The position numbers were made by a program, and so were the translations under genes. The notes beneath the pieces were generated by a model. That model had not been told where the DNA came from, did no database searches, and saw only the letters and a program-made list of their open reading frames with translations. From Styela clava (Eukaryota; Chordata; Ascidiacea; Stolidobranchia; Styelidae): a stretch of 64,000 bases of DNA. Positions 1 to 12,059 of the stretch are shown here, piece after piece. Each line of letters starts with the position of its first letter. Within the stretch, counting starts at the first letter, position 1. The stretch lies in NCBI RefSeq assembly GCF_964204865.1, contig NC_135252.1, forward strand, positions 12,297,383-12,361,382, given 5' to 3'.

Positions 1-35
1 TTGTGAGTGGTTCTACAACAGGTTGGGAATCACTG
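1..35. mobile_element. Terminal fragment of a hAT-like element
   Basis: The sequence ends in GGTTGGGAATCACTG, which reads on the other strand as CAGTGATTCCCAACC, a typical hAT inverted-repeat terminus. The rest of the element lies outside the window, so no target-site duplication can be checked. Confidence 0.45.
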
Positions 36-90
36 GCCTAGGGCATACACCGCACTACATTGACATTATTTCATTGTTTGTCATTTACAG

Positions 91-3000
91 ATTCTCCTGC
101 TCCAGCAATGAAATTGAACAGCAAAGGGAGACCAACTAAAACAGTCAGATTCATGGTTGGATCTCCAGATAGTGATGAAGACTGCAGCAGTACTGCCAGT
201 GATAGAACAGGTTTGTGTGTACTTATGATTTATATTCGCAATAATTTATTTTGAACTAAAAAACAGAACCCATAAATTTCTTAATAACTTCTGCTGAAAT
301 GAAGAAAATTTATTTACCAACTTATCTTTTGTGTATGATTGTACCCAAAAGTTTCAGTAATCTTGGATGCTTTGCAAAAAAGTTATGTTGTCTCTAGATT
401 ATGTTACAAATGACCTGGGTTTTGTTTTTTGAGTAGTTCCGGCTTTTAATTTTTTATTACCTAACATTGCAAAAGCTGAGATGCGAGTTGAATCATCTGT
501 GTTAGCGGATCTTTGGCAGGGCCATTTTTGAATCGAGTCCCAATTCAAGTTATTCCCTGAGTTAATTCTCACTGGATGTTAGTTGATGAAGAATCCAAGT
601 CATTGTATTTAGATGACCCGAGTATTAAATAAATGGTGACTCTGGTCGAGTCAATGCCAGAACATTTGAATTTTTTGAACACCTAATCACTGCCAACAAG
701 GCCCTGTACAGGCAGCAGATAGCTAACAAAATGTAGGAAGCTACTGTATTTTTGTAAGGACTATAATCTTTTCGGTTCTCCATTGCCTAACCAATATATC
801 ACACCCACAAAAAATTTGCTACATGTTAGTTTCATGTTTTCATCATTGACTTTGGGATGGCATTGTTACATCACAAACTGCTGACCTAATGGTATCGTTG
901 TATGTAACCTTATATGGGCATATTAATGATGCTTTATGTTACGGCAATGATGAAAATCATAACAATCCCTAGAGAGTCTTTTTTCGATGAATTCTGTTTT
1001 TGGCAATTATCGTTCTCTTTATAATGTCGATGGTTTCGCCTTATAATCATCATTCATTTCTATGTTCGTATACCTTCAACCCATTGTACTTTTGGTTATG
1101 TGGAGGAAGCGTTACCAAAACATTCTAGCATCTGTTTTTAATATTTAGAATCTTGCTGACATATTGGTATTTGGTAATTTGGATTTGCCTGACGTTTTTT
1201 TCGAATTTTGGTTATGTTGGAAACATTACGAAAACATTTCGGTATCTGTTTTTAATAGATATAATACGGTATCTTGCTAGCGTTGATTTTTTTTGTTTTG
1301 TTATATAAGGGGGTCGTGATAGTGTTTCACCTAATACATCAAATGTTGAAAAAGAAACAACTGGCACCACCAGCTCAACTACAGAAAATCAAGAAAAACA
1401 AAATTCAACTGCGGATGAGAAAAAACCGTCGAAAGAAGATGAAGGTTTGATTTTTTATTTGAATTTTTTTGTTATCAACTTTAGGATGATGTTACACACC
1501 CTTTATTGCAGTGCTCCCTAACTGAGGTCGTGGACTCAAAATGAGTTCGCAAAGGGCCCTTGTGAGTTCACACACACATGTTGCCCACATCGAACAATTT
1601 CGTATGAAAAACAAAAATAATTATTTAAACGCAAAACATTCGTATTTCAGTTCAGTTATATCGACTTATTTGCGCGAAAGTTTATTTTGTGACAAATTCA
1701 TTTTCCGAATCAATCACAAAATAAAAGCAATTATATACATATGGAGAACTCTGTAACCTGAAGACAACATCAAATGCACTTATACTACCATAAACCCCAG
1801 TTTTGACAAACTGGTGAAACAAGCTCAGGGGCAAGGTTTACATTAAATGTTGCAAATGAAATCAACATTTATTTCATTGTTGTGTCTTGAGTATGCCACA
1901 GAAATGGCCCACAGCCAAATAAGGTTGGGAATTTCTGTATCTGAAAAATATGATGTTTAAGAGTTGTTTGTCTAGGTTTATGTTCCTAACCCATGCATCA
2001 TTTTTGCTTGTACTCTTTTTTCCATGTTATAATTTTCGTTCTTCATAACTCCATATTGCAGGCTTGCAAGGAGTGGTGAACCAACTGATATCAACAGCAT
2101 CAAAAGGAATGTAAGTACCGACTTCACTTTACTTTTTTAAAGTTAAATCCATCCGACATGGACTAATAAACACTGAAATGAAGTCGTTTGCCATATAATC
2201 TAACTATCTCATAGGCTTCCCTCTAGTCCAGGATACATATGATAATTTCAAGAAGATAATAATTTATAGCAGTTAATACAAAAATTACTTATAACAATCA
2301 TGAGTGTGTTCAGTATTTTAGTTCGCTAATGTTTCTTTCTGGTATTCTCATCCAGAAGTGTCCAAATAAATCAAAATTAATTATATTCGATATTTCAAAT
2401 GCTTGATTTTAAGAATATACTAGAATAGTTTTTTTGAAAAATGATCATTGTTAGCAGCATTTGAAGAAGTCTTATTAAAGCTCGTCTCCATTCAAATTCC
2501 GAACATAAAATATAGAGAATGAATTAAATCATTGGTTATCTTTAAGTCTCTTATGTTTCTTACGTCAAACTCCTAAATAGACATTGACTTCCAAATGTAC
2601 TCTGTTTAATTTCTCAACTGTTGAATGTCTCAATACTAAATATATTCAGTATTCCATATTACGTTACAATAGATGAATTTAAATTGCATACCAATAGTGG
2701 TTTATTGCGTTTTGTCCAATTTCCAATTTCATATTCTTTTATTTAAACTTTTTGTTTACTTGCAGTTGGAATATTTATTCGAAAACATACATTACTTTCC
2801 TGTTTTTTCATAATATGCGTGTTAAATGTTTCAGAATTGCACCTGTCGATCCTGGATCTCCTGCTAATACTTCAACTGTTACGTCTTCTGCGAGCGTCCG
2901 AGAAGAAATTTTAGCTACAGCAGCGTATCACGCAAGATATTTGCCAAAAAATCGTTCAGTTCCGAACTTTTCTACTTTTACTATGCCAACGTCATCTGTC

Positions 3001-6000
3001 ACAGTACAACCTATTTCCATCAAATCAGTAGAAGATTTATCAAAACAAGGAATGATAAGAGTACAGGTACATGCTGTTCGAATAATCTCGTATTCTAAAT
3101 CAGTATTAGGTAGAAACTCTGTGAACACAGAGTCCATGGGTCATACAAGTCTCTGTGGTTCATTGATGACGATTCAAATACATCCCACTTAGATGACCTG
3201 AGTCACATCTAGTTACTGATAAATGATGACTCGAGCCTAACTCAAGGTGAGTCAATCACTCGAGTCCATCTGAAACAGTCCTGAATACATCCTGAAATAA
3301 CATTTTTGAACATGGTATATCGCATGTATTCTAAATTGAGTTCACACATAAACATAACACATAAATAAATATTAATATATCTTCCATGACTTTGTCTTGT
3401 AATATCAAGAAAGTAGCTGATGTTCTTTTCTCTATTTTCTACAATCTTCGAAAATTTATGAATGAATCAATTTCGGCCTGTGAGATGATTGCTGTCGTTT
3501 GCTCAAAATAATAATTTTTCAATTGAAACTATTTCTTAAATCAAAAATTTAATAATTTGGAGTCGAAGTCCGGTGTGAATTTCCCCAGACTCGAAATCCC
3601 TAGTTGTAAGACATTTTTATTCTCAATTTTGTCATTTTAAAATATCTAATTTTATATTCCAATATTGCTGATATTGTTGAAATGGTAGGTATAACCAGTG
3701 CTGGTATATCACCACAACGGTTCCATTACATTTGAACCCACGTACATTTGAAGCCATGGCAATTGCACCTGTATGCTATTGCACCTATGGACTTTTTTTG
3801 TTTTTCGGATAGTTGAAAACACACTAACCCTAACCCATGGGTTTTAGCACCCGCATATAGATTGAACCCGTGGATATACACATGGGTTCAAATGTACGTG
3901 GGTTCAAATGTACGGTCACCCACCACAACGCTATTCATAAAACCGAAAATTGACTGGAATCTTGCTATTCAACTTTTTTTAGTCATGGGGAGGAGGTGGA
4001 GGGGGGGATCCTCAAAGGTTCTCTCTTTCTACGTACACGCCAAATACACCTCAAAATTTTGATCACATGTCAAGAGAAGAACTCAGGAAGTCGTTTGCTG
4101 TTGGGCGAGCATTCACGTATGCTGAAAAAATTCGTCTTATGAAAAAACTGAATGATGAAGATAGTCTTTTAACGCAAGAGCATGTCAGGGGTACAGGTAG
4201 GATTGTCTTGAATCGGAAGACTTAGAATAAGTTCAAATCTGTTCTGCTTGAAAAGTATAATCAGGATGGCCAAAATGAATATTTTACTATTCCGAATACA
4301 TTCTGAGAAAATATTTTTGAATATGGAGTGTCGAATACATTCTAAATTGGGGGCAAGTTTATGTGGAAAATTCAATAAATGTCTAAATCTACTTGATTAT
4401 TATCACATCTAAAACGACATAAAAATAAATATCATTGTTTTCTCTGTGTTGTTTGTAATCAATTGAGATATTGTACATTTTGATCTGCTTGTCTGATGGC
4501 TCAAAATCTCTAATTTTCAATAAAAATAGTCTAAATTATTCCTAAATTTGAAATTTTTTTTATATTGAATATAATGAAATTTGAATGTATTCGAATATTC
4601 AATTCATTTTGGATATTGATTAATAATTATTACAAAAACCAGTTTCCCATTTTGTGATGAGTGTTAGGAATACCACCAATAGACAAGCACTATCTCTATA
4701 GGTCAGTGTTTTGAAATGTTCTTAAAATATATACGATATTAATACCCATTATTAAGCTGCATTCCCAGCAGTTGGCTCTTCAAATTATATGTTAGAAATA
4801 TGTTTGTCATCACATCTCTGATGACCCTGCGCGAGTTTGCAGGTCCAAATGTAGGAGAAACATTATTATGTGTGGGATGTTTACCTGGCTACCGTTCGTC
4901 ACGGGTTGGTTTACGTAATCTCATTCCGATAATGTTTTTTTCCATCATTAATTTGGTCCTTCAAAAACAAATCACTGGTTGGCTATCTAGCTATTCCCAT
5001 GCTTGACATGGACTGGTAACGGGCCACTTTTGCCGCTATAGCATTCAGATGTCTTATCTGGTTTCCTCTTCTCGTGTTAAATATGAAAATTCCATCTATA
5101 TTTTAAAACACTAGGCAAGTTAATCGAATCTGAGATCCAGTCATCAATAAAGAAATCAAGAAAATCATCTTCATCATCAATATCAAATACTACAGAAAGG
5201 TAATCTTAATTTAAATACTAAATCCAATTTTTATTTATTTTTTTCCTTACCAGTAAGATATTGAGAAATAGACCAATCCATTTATGATTTTCAGGAATTT
5301 TAGATGAAATCAGTCGCCAGAGGGCCATTACTTGTATTTTATTCAAATGTGGCCTAGTATTTTGTCCAAAATTTTAATTATTCATGGCCACATCTTCATA
5401 TGGCATTCAGTAATATTTTTCTAGTGTTTGGCTATTGTCACTCAAGGTTATCTATTTGATAATATCTTGCATACTTTGCCAGTTCAATTCCTGTCTCTCC
5501 CACTGTGACATCAACGACAACTATTGGTAGCAAAATGAAGTTGAAGGTTTCAGAATCAGATCCTGGTCAAGAATCAATCAAAAGAAAAATCATGATTGTT
5601 GAACCACAACAACCGGATGTAAAAAAGAAAAGAAGAAGCAAATATGACGTTCCTAAATTCATGCAAAATCAAGGTTTGATATTGCAACTTACAACTATAA
5701 ATCTTCTATACTAAGTATCAGCTAGGGTTACAGAAGACTAACTATCGTATCCTATCTCTATGCCTTTGCGCTTGCTGATCCATGTGAATATAATGTGTGG
5801 ATGCTATAGCAAAATAAAGATGATGGTCAAAATATGCTTACCCGAAAAAGTCTGATCTCGGTCAGACAAAATATCACAAAAATTCATTCTGTTATTTTAC
5901 AGCATCTCAAATCGTACAAAATAAATTTTTATAGCTTTCTCGATTCTGTCAATTGATTTAATCTGTTACTATGATGATATATGGACATTTTTTGAAATAT

Positions 6001-9000
6001 TATCTCGTGAATCTTGGCTTACATAGATTCTAAATCCTTCCCCAATTAAGTATCCTATTCAAATAGTAATCAACTAGAACCTCTAGTCAGCTGATACCAA
6101 ATGAATTGGTAATATATTGACTATCCGTTAACGATTATAAATAGTATTTCAAAAGATTTTAAAGTATTTATTTCAAACACATAATCCTGAACATTAGTTT
6201 AAAAACTGTGTCTGTTCACTGCAAATAATTTTCTCATTTTGATGAGCGGTATTGGACAGGAACACGCATGAGTCATGCTTCACAATAAGATGTGATCAAT
6301 GTTTACTATTCATGTGTAAAAATTTTAAAAATCTTACAAAATACATCAAAAATCAAGATTTAGTCGGGGTCTGCAAATGATGGGTTGTGAGTCATTGATG
6401 TATATCATGATTTAAAATATTTTGGAAAATCAAACTAATTTATCCTTCAGAGTCGGGGGTAGACAAACTTCGACCTTTCGTAAGCACAGGAAGTAGAAAA
6501 CACAACTTGAGTAGTTCAGATGGATCTATATCAGACAGAGATGACGAACACGCCGAAAACAACACCATGGATGAATCTGATGAACCGCCATCCTTATTCG
6601 ACATGATGAGAGAAAATTTTCCTGCTGGACTTTTTGCGGCTCAAGCCGCACACACCCCTGCAACATCGTTTCCTTCTATGCTTTCCTCTGAATATTATGG
6701 ATCGGGGGAATGGGCAAGTGCTGCCATGCAGACGTTGCATAATTTGCAGACGACAATGAAATCTGCTCAGGTATTGGTTTGAATATTTAGATGAAATCAA
6801 ATTGTTCATATAATTATATTAAACCAAATTTGAAAAACACAATATTTTAATATTTTTACTATAAAATGGAGCTCACTGCAATATAAGAGAAAAAAGTTAT
6901 CATTAGCTTGTGAAAATCAATCTTCTTCCATTAAGCGACCAGCATAAATAAATAGGCATAAGAAATAGGCAACTGAAATTTTGTGTACTGCTAAGTGATA
7001 TTTTACTATATAAAACTGCGTCTCTTGACCTTTATAGTACTTTCAAGTTGTGCGTCATTTTGTATATGGTATCTGCTCTGCCTTAGACAAATATTTGTTA
7101 AGTCTATTTTGGATACTGGTTACGTGGAACAACCCTGATTAATGTCTGGTATTCAAGAAGTCTTTTTAATAGCATAATAGAAAACTTGATATGCCACTGC
7201 TACATAGTAAACTGATGAATTACAAACAAAATTGCTTAAATGGGATGATTCTCCAAATATCATGAATATGTTTATTTGATTTAGAAATTCAAACTAGCTT
7301 TGTTGTTTATACAATGATTTTTTATTTCTACAGTCATCTGATTCAGTCGTTAGTAAAAGTGAACAACACAGTCGCACAGATTCACACACAGAAGAAGATA
7401 GCGACAGTCGGTCTTCATCACCTTTCGTTAATATAAATGTTTTGAATATGGCAAATCCCGGTTCAGAAACTTCAACGTCCTCATTCGTTCCTCTATCTTC
7501 TGCAACGTCATTAAAATCTACGAGCAGTGTGGACACTATTATGGCACTCGCAAATCAAATAACTGCCGAAAAATCTCATATTAAACATTTAAATCTCCCT
7601 TCTGAGACAACTAGGTCTCGTTCGGAGCGCAAAAGATCACTTTCACCTCTTCTCACTCAAGATGAGAAAGAAATGATTAGGGCGAGAGCGGGGCCAAGCG
7701 AAGTGTCAAACAGTAAAAATGGAAAAGATAACAATTTAAAAGTTATTTCTAAATCAATCTCGGATTCTAGTTTGAAACGAAGGTAGGTGGAGATTAAAAT
7801 ATATTAGATAATATAATTGGCTCAATGTCTGTCTCACACTTGCAAATGGTATCATGACATATTTTGAATTACCGTAATTTCATGACTTCGTTTGTGCCAA
7901 CTGAATTTGGTCAAAACATTACAAAATTCAATTTCTATTGATTTATAATGATTTCTGCAAAATAGCAACTGACCCAAATCTAGAATGTGTTCAATAATTG
8001 AAAATCCTGACCTTGACCTCAGTTCTTCTCTTCAATATATTATTCTCGTTGTTTGAGACAAAATTATATTTTCTATAAATCTTTTTCACTTACATTTCTT
8101 GTTTGAAAGCAAGAATATTTTTGTGAAATATTAATTTTGTATATTCAGTCTCGTGGAAGTCACTATTTCATAGAAGCTTGTGCTGTTTTATTAAAGAGTT
8201 TTGCAGTATTATTGTCTGCAATACTTTTCTCACATTGACAGAACTTCCAGCTCGGAATCAAAATCATCTTTCAAAATTGCTGATAAAGGAGATAGTTTGG
8301 AATTTATGAAAACAATTACAACATCATCAGTGAAGAAAAATACAGAATTAACGATGAAATTTTGTAAAAATTCCTCAAATGATTCTGACAGCAACACAGA
8401 AACTTCAACAAACAGCCATGTGAGTTGTCATGATGCTCATAAAAAACACTCCGTTTGAACTTTCAATATTTGTTATTCAGCAATATTTTGTAGAGCCCTG
8501 AACAAGTTTTGGATATTTACATTAGACTCAAAATTCCAATCTATTTAAAAACGACTTCAAAAATTTCGCCTCGGCCCATGACTCTAGGTGAAAAAAGTTA
8601 GGAATCTAAAGTTTGGGAAATCTAATTTTGATAGCCAAACCTGTTATGAATGCAAGCATCTGTATTCAATTTTCTGTTTCTGAAAAATGTCTTAGGAAAT
8701 GTATGAATAGTGCATATACAAACAATATTCAAGAAGGACTAGAAGATGGCAAGACGTACATTACTTATGTGATTTTCGAAACTAAAAAACTTCTCGTGAA
8801 CTAACAAAATTTTATTTTTGAATTTACAGGAGCAATTGTTCCAAAACAGCGTTGAGACTGTAATGAAAGTTAAATATATTGAAAAAGTTAATATGTGTCG
8901 AGTATGCGGATTTTCTTTACTCGTTGATGAAAATAATAATGCAACTGCAATGAAGTCACATGTTATGGAACATTCATTGAAAGAACTTATACAAGCTGGT

Positions 9001-9021
9001 TGTAATGGAAAAACAACATAA
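91..9021 (+). CDS. Uncharacterised Ser-rich protein with a C-terminal C2H2-like finger (3' 11 exons; 5' end outside window)
   Basis: I do not recognise this gene. Exons: 91-210, 1310-1444, 2062-2110, 2835-3066, 3983-4196, 5115-5199, 5483-5673, 6451-6770, 7334-7782, 8242-8419, 8830-9021. All junctions are GT-AG, phases agree throughout and the frame ends at TAA 9019-9021, giving about 720 residues here. The first exon starts inside a codon after TTTACAG, so the gene begins upstream. The protein is rich in Ser, Thr, Asp, Glu and Lys and looks mostly disordered. It has a GRP AT-hook-like core near the start (KGRPTK), basic stretches (KKKRRSK) and SR-like runs (RSRSERKRS). The last exon holds CRVC, then 17 residues, then HVMEH, a single Cys2His2-like arrangement with a long loop. 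The most conserved-looking stretch is in exon 5 (SREELRKSFAVGRAFTYAEK). A nuclear or chromatin role is only an inference from composition and the finger. Confidence 0.75.
525..690 (-). repeat. GAGTC-rich dispersed repeat, copy A
   Basis: It lies in intron 1 of the Ser-rich protein gene. It contains GAGTC/GACTC motifs and the shared core TAGATGAC plus AAATGGTGACTC. Read on the opposite strand it matches the copy at 55775-55925 (GAGTCACCATTTA followed by GTCATC). Confidence 0.5.
1509..1937. mobile_element. Degenerate hAT-like non-autonomous element
   Basis: It starts CAGTGCTCCCTAACTGAGG and ends GGTTGGGAATTTCTG, imperfect inverted termini of the CAGTGRTTCCCAACC type. It sits in intron 2 of the Ser-rich protein gene. 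The flanking 8-mers do not match, so the insertion is old or the edges are misplaced. No transposase is visible. Confidence 0.4.
3135..3285 (-). repeat. GAGTC-rich dispersed repeat, copy B
   Basis: It shows TAGATGACCTGAGTC, AAATGATGACTCGAG and GAGTCAATCACTCGAGTCC in the same order as copy A. It lies in intron 4 of the Ser-rich protein gene. Confidence 0.45.
3719..3920 (+). mobile_element. Palindromic MITE with 9-bp TSD, copy 1
   Basis: This 202-bp element starts GGTTCCATTACATTTGAACC and ends with the near inverse (GGGTTCAAATGTACGGTCACC). A perfect 9-bp direct repeat CACCACAAC flanks it at 3710-3718 and 3921-3929. Its centre carries CTAACCCTAACCC, the complement of the telomere-like core in the other two copies. 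It ends 62 bases before the exon at 3983. A 9-bp duplication is typical of Mutator-like (MULE) elements; that assignment is inference. No coding capacity. Confidence 0.85.
4810..5030 (+). repeat. Degenerate SINE relic
   Basis: The stretch resembles the tRNA-derived SINE at 23357-23690 read in the opposite direction. It keeps a worn B-box region (TTTGCAGGTCCAAATG) and a tail block near 5007-5025 (GACATGGACTGGTAACGGG) equivalent to CGACCTGGACCGGTAACC in the copy at 60885-61226. It is too diverged for certain edges. Confidence 0.35.
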
Positions 9022-9426
9022 TATGGGAAATTAGGGTTGTTAACTTGCAATAGGCCACAGTTATAATGAAATTTAGTTTCTGGTGCTCAATTTTCAAATT
9101 GATGTAAGATGTATTAAAGAAAAAAATTTATATAATGTATTCTATATCTGAGAGTTCTACTTATGCCTGCCAAGTAAATGCTAATGAATGTGTCTTTCTC
9201 TTTGGTTATCATGGGTGTACCAATAGTATGTTTTGGGTACAGAGTACTTGCCTATTTGCGGCATATGATTTTTTTTCGTTTACTCAAATTTTGAACCCGC
9301 ACAATTGGAACTTGCTCAAAAATTGATTCATAAACGGCGACAGGGGTATTTGAAGAGTATTTGTCAGGCATTACAATTAAGACATACAAAGAAACATTAA
9401 ATCTTGCATAGCTGAAGTTATTGAGA

Positions 9427-9432
9427 AATAAA
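9427..9432 (+). terminator. Possible polyadenylation signal of the Ser-rich protein gene
   Basis: AATAAA lies about 400 bases after the stop codon at 9021. A weaker ATTAAA occurs about 95 bases after the stop and could be used instead. Confidence 0.35.
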
Positions 9433-12059
9433 AACTAATTTCATTGTCAAGAGGGTAACTCAAGTCAGGTTATATGAATTAACCAATAATGCGTAAAACT
9501 TTCTGGGTATATATATTTGCTCATAGGCCATATTTTAAGTTTTTTTTATATTTTTCGAATTATTAATTAAAATCAAATATTGAGTTTACTAATCTATATG
9601 AATTTTTCTAATATGGGTCTGCTCAGTTCCTGTGACGTATAAATATAATAGAAATGGCACTTTTCAACATAATTTAAATTCGTTTTTCAAGACTAAATGC
9701 TGATTGTCTCACTTAACAAATCGAGAGTTGTCCTTTATGGCCTGTGTCAATGAAAAATTTTACTTTTTAAAATGCGGAGCGTTTATTTGCATGTTTTATT
9801 TTTGAAGGCACGTGCAATCTTATTGCGAAAAGATTGTCATATGTTATCTGATTGTATTAAAATCCTCTTTGCCAATGTTTTCTTTCAACATAGTAGTTTT
9901 GAATAAATGTAGATTTTTGGCGTTCGCCATGTCCGGATAATAAAAATGGGGTTTTCCCGTAGATGTCTATGAAAGAAAACCCAGCTTTTTTTATGTGGTG
10001 ATAAGATAAAGACTGTATGTTCGAAGTTCTGCTGGAAAAGGTGCCAGAGTATCAAGAACACAGTTGAAACCGTGCACATAGGCAGACAACAAACACCAGA
10101 AAGCTATAAGAATGAAAATGTCATTAACATGAGGGTCATTATTTTGAGGTCATGCTGCAATAAACTATCATTTTTGCTATATAGTTTTTATCTCTGGCAT
10201 AAGTCTATGCTTGGCAGTATTGATCTCTGCATCATTTGAGTCAAATCTTGGGACACCTTCGAACTGGAGTCAAAATAGCTAACCTTAAGATGCCTCAGTG
10301 GGACTTCGTGACAGTCAAGGGTTCCCCCTTCGTCCTGAACGCTGTGATTAGTCTAACCCAGGGGTGAGTAAAGTTTTTTTGCGAGCACCACATTCAGAAA
10401 ATTATGGAGGGCTGCATTGAAAAAAAGACTGCGATGTTGATTACTTTTCCAATGAATGATATTGTCAAATTTGAATTGACATTGTTGAACCGGAGATGAA
10501 AAAAAGCATTAACAATTCACAGTCAAGCTATAAAATAAATTTAAATTTTGTATGCGACTGTAACAAATTTTCTTAAAGCGCGTGAGGGCATGATATGGTT
10601 TGACAGTCCCTTACCTAAATAACCTCTGGCTCGTTCTAACATCCAGATACCTAATTATTTTCTGTCAAGATCATGTGCAGTTGATAACGTTTGAAACATG
10701 TGGAATGCTGACAGAGAGTGTATGCCCCAATTGCAATTAATACATGCAGACCAACTAACTTCTTCAGTTCATTTTAATTAAAAAAATGACTAGACTATTA
10801 TACGATTTGAAAAATGCATTAGAACAACGAGACAGAATAAGCTGAGTTGTAATTAACAAGCTGAAATGAAATGATTTTTCAAGGTAAGCGACGTGTATGT
10901 CAGATTGGCAAATTTTCAATCCTAATTAAAAAATTGCACTGGAATTATGACAAATATGTTGACCAATCAACTGCAGGCAAGCCATTATCCAGACAGGATA
11001 GTCTGGTCTTTACTGAATAAACAGTTCACCTTGAGATCCTACACTCTCTCTGTGTTAACTAAGGTGCAGGGTCAATTTTAATTCAAAACAAATCCTCTAA
11101 CATAGTTTTTGGTTATGACCACTTCTGGTATTAGTCCAATTTAGTTAAAATGCAATGCCTGAAATTCACTTCTTAGACATATTTTATAATTTATCTAACA
11201 CTAGATGTGGTATTACTTCATCAGAAATTTAGAATACCAAATAGTATAGCCAAAAATGAATACCACAAAAGGCGGTTGGAAAATATTTAGGCCTAATTTA
11301 AATTCATATTAAAACATCTGTAGTTAGATGCACAATCCGGGAAAAGTGATATTAAAGAACAAGATCTGAGATACGTGGTTACATTAAAAGTTCCTGCTAG
11401 TTTCTTGTAGATCAGAGAATTTTCAGACTTCCATCTGCTGAACATGTCTCTTTCCTTGTATATAAAACTGATGACAGAACTTTCGCATTGCCTCTGCCTG
11501 GTATCCTTCAACTTCATTTCAAGTTTGGTAAGACTGTCACATTGTAGATAGGCAGCAGAGCAGTCAACGATGAGCTGTGGAACTGATGCTGACTAGCAGA
11601 TCATTTCTGCTGCGCAATGCGAACGACCTGTCGGTTGCTTAAGAGGATCGCGATTCCTGTATAGAATAGTTGAATAATCATCGAAACATAATTTTCTAGT
11701 CAACAATCATTTTGCCGAGTTAGTTGGTGGTTTGAAATACTTTTATGATAAAGTTCTACTATAGAGTTAATGCTCAGATGAAAATAATAAAATGCAAACT
11801 CATTCAAGAGACATTATTATATGTGGACAATCTGATCATTAATCATTGGATGTAACTTGGAAGAAATTCAGTGATTTTGTGAAAAAATTAAGTAATTTTA
11901 GTCTTGCTTCTAAACCAGTGCTATGAAGTCAAGGTAAAAGTACACCCACTCCAAACCCCCATATCAAACTTTTACCACAAAAACTTTGACATTTGCAAGC
12001 TCTTTTTAATCGGAGTTACTATTACTAATAATAAGCCTGGGTATCGTACCTCTAAATTT
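9433..12059. other. Convergent intergenic region without recognisable genes
   Basis: It separates the tail of the Ser-rich protein gene (+) from the tail of HEXIM (-), so both 3' UTRs lie nearby. I see only frequently interrupted frames. Near 10366, CAGGGGTGAGTAAAG looks like one end of a hAT-like element, but I found no partner terminus or duplication. Confidence 0.5.

Noticed and set aside
3800-3850. Interstitial telomere repeat
   Set aside because: The CTAACCCTAACCC is only two units and is part of the palindromic MITE, present in all three copies; it is not a telomere fusion or internal telomere array.
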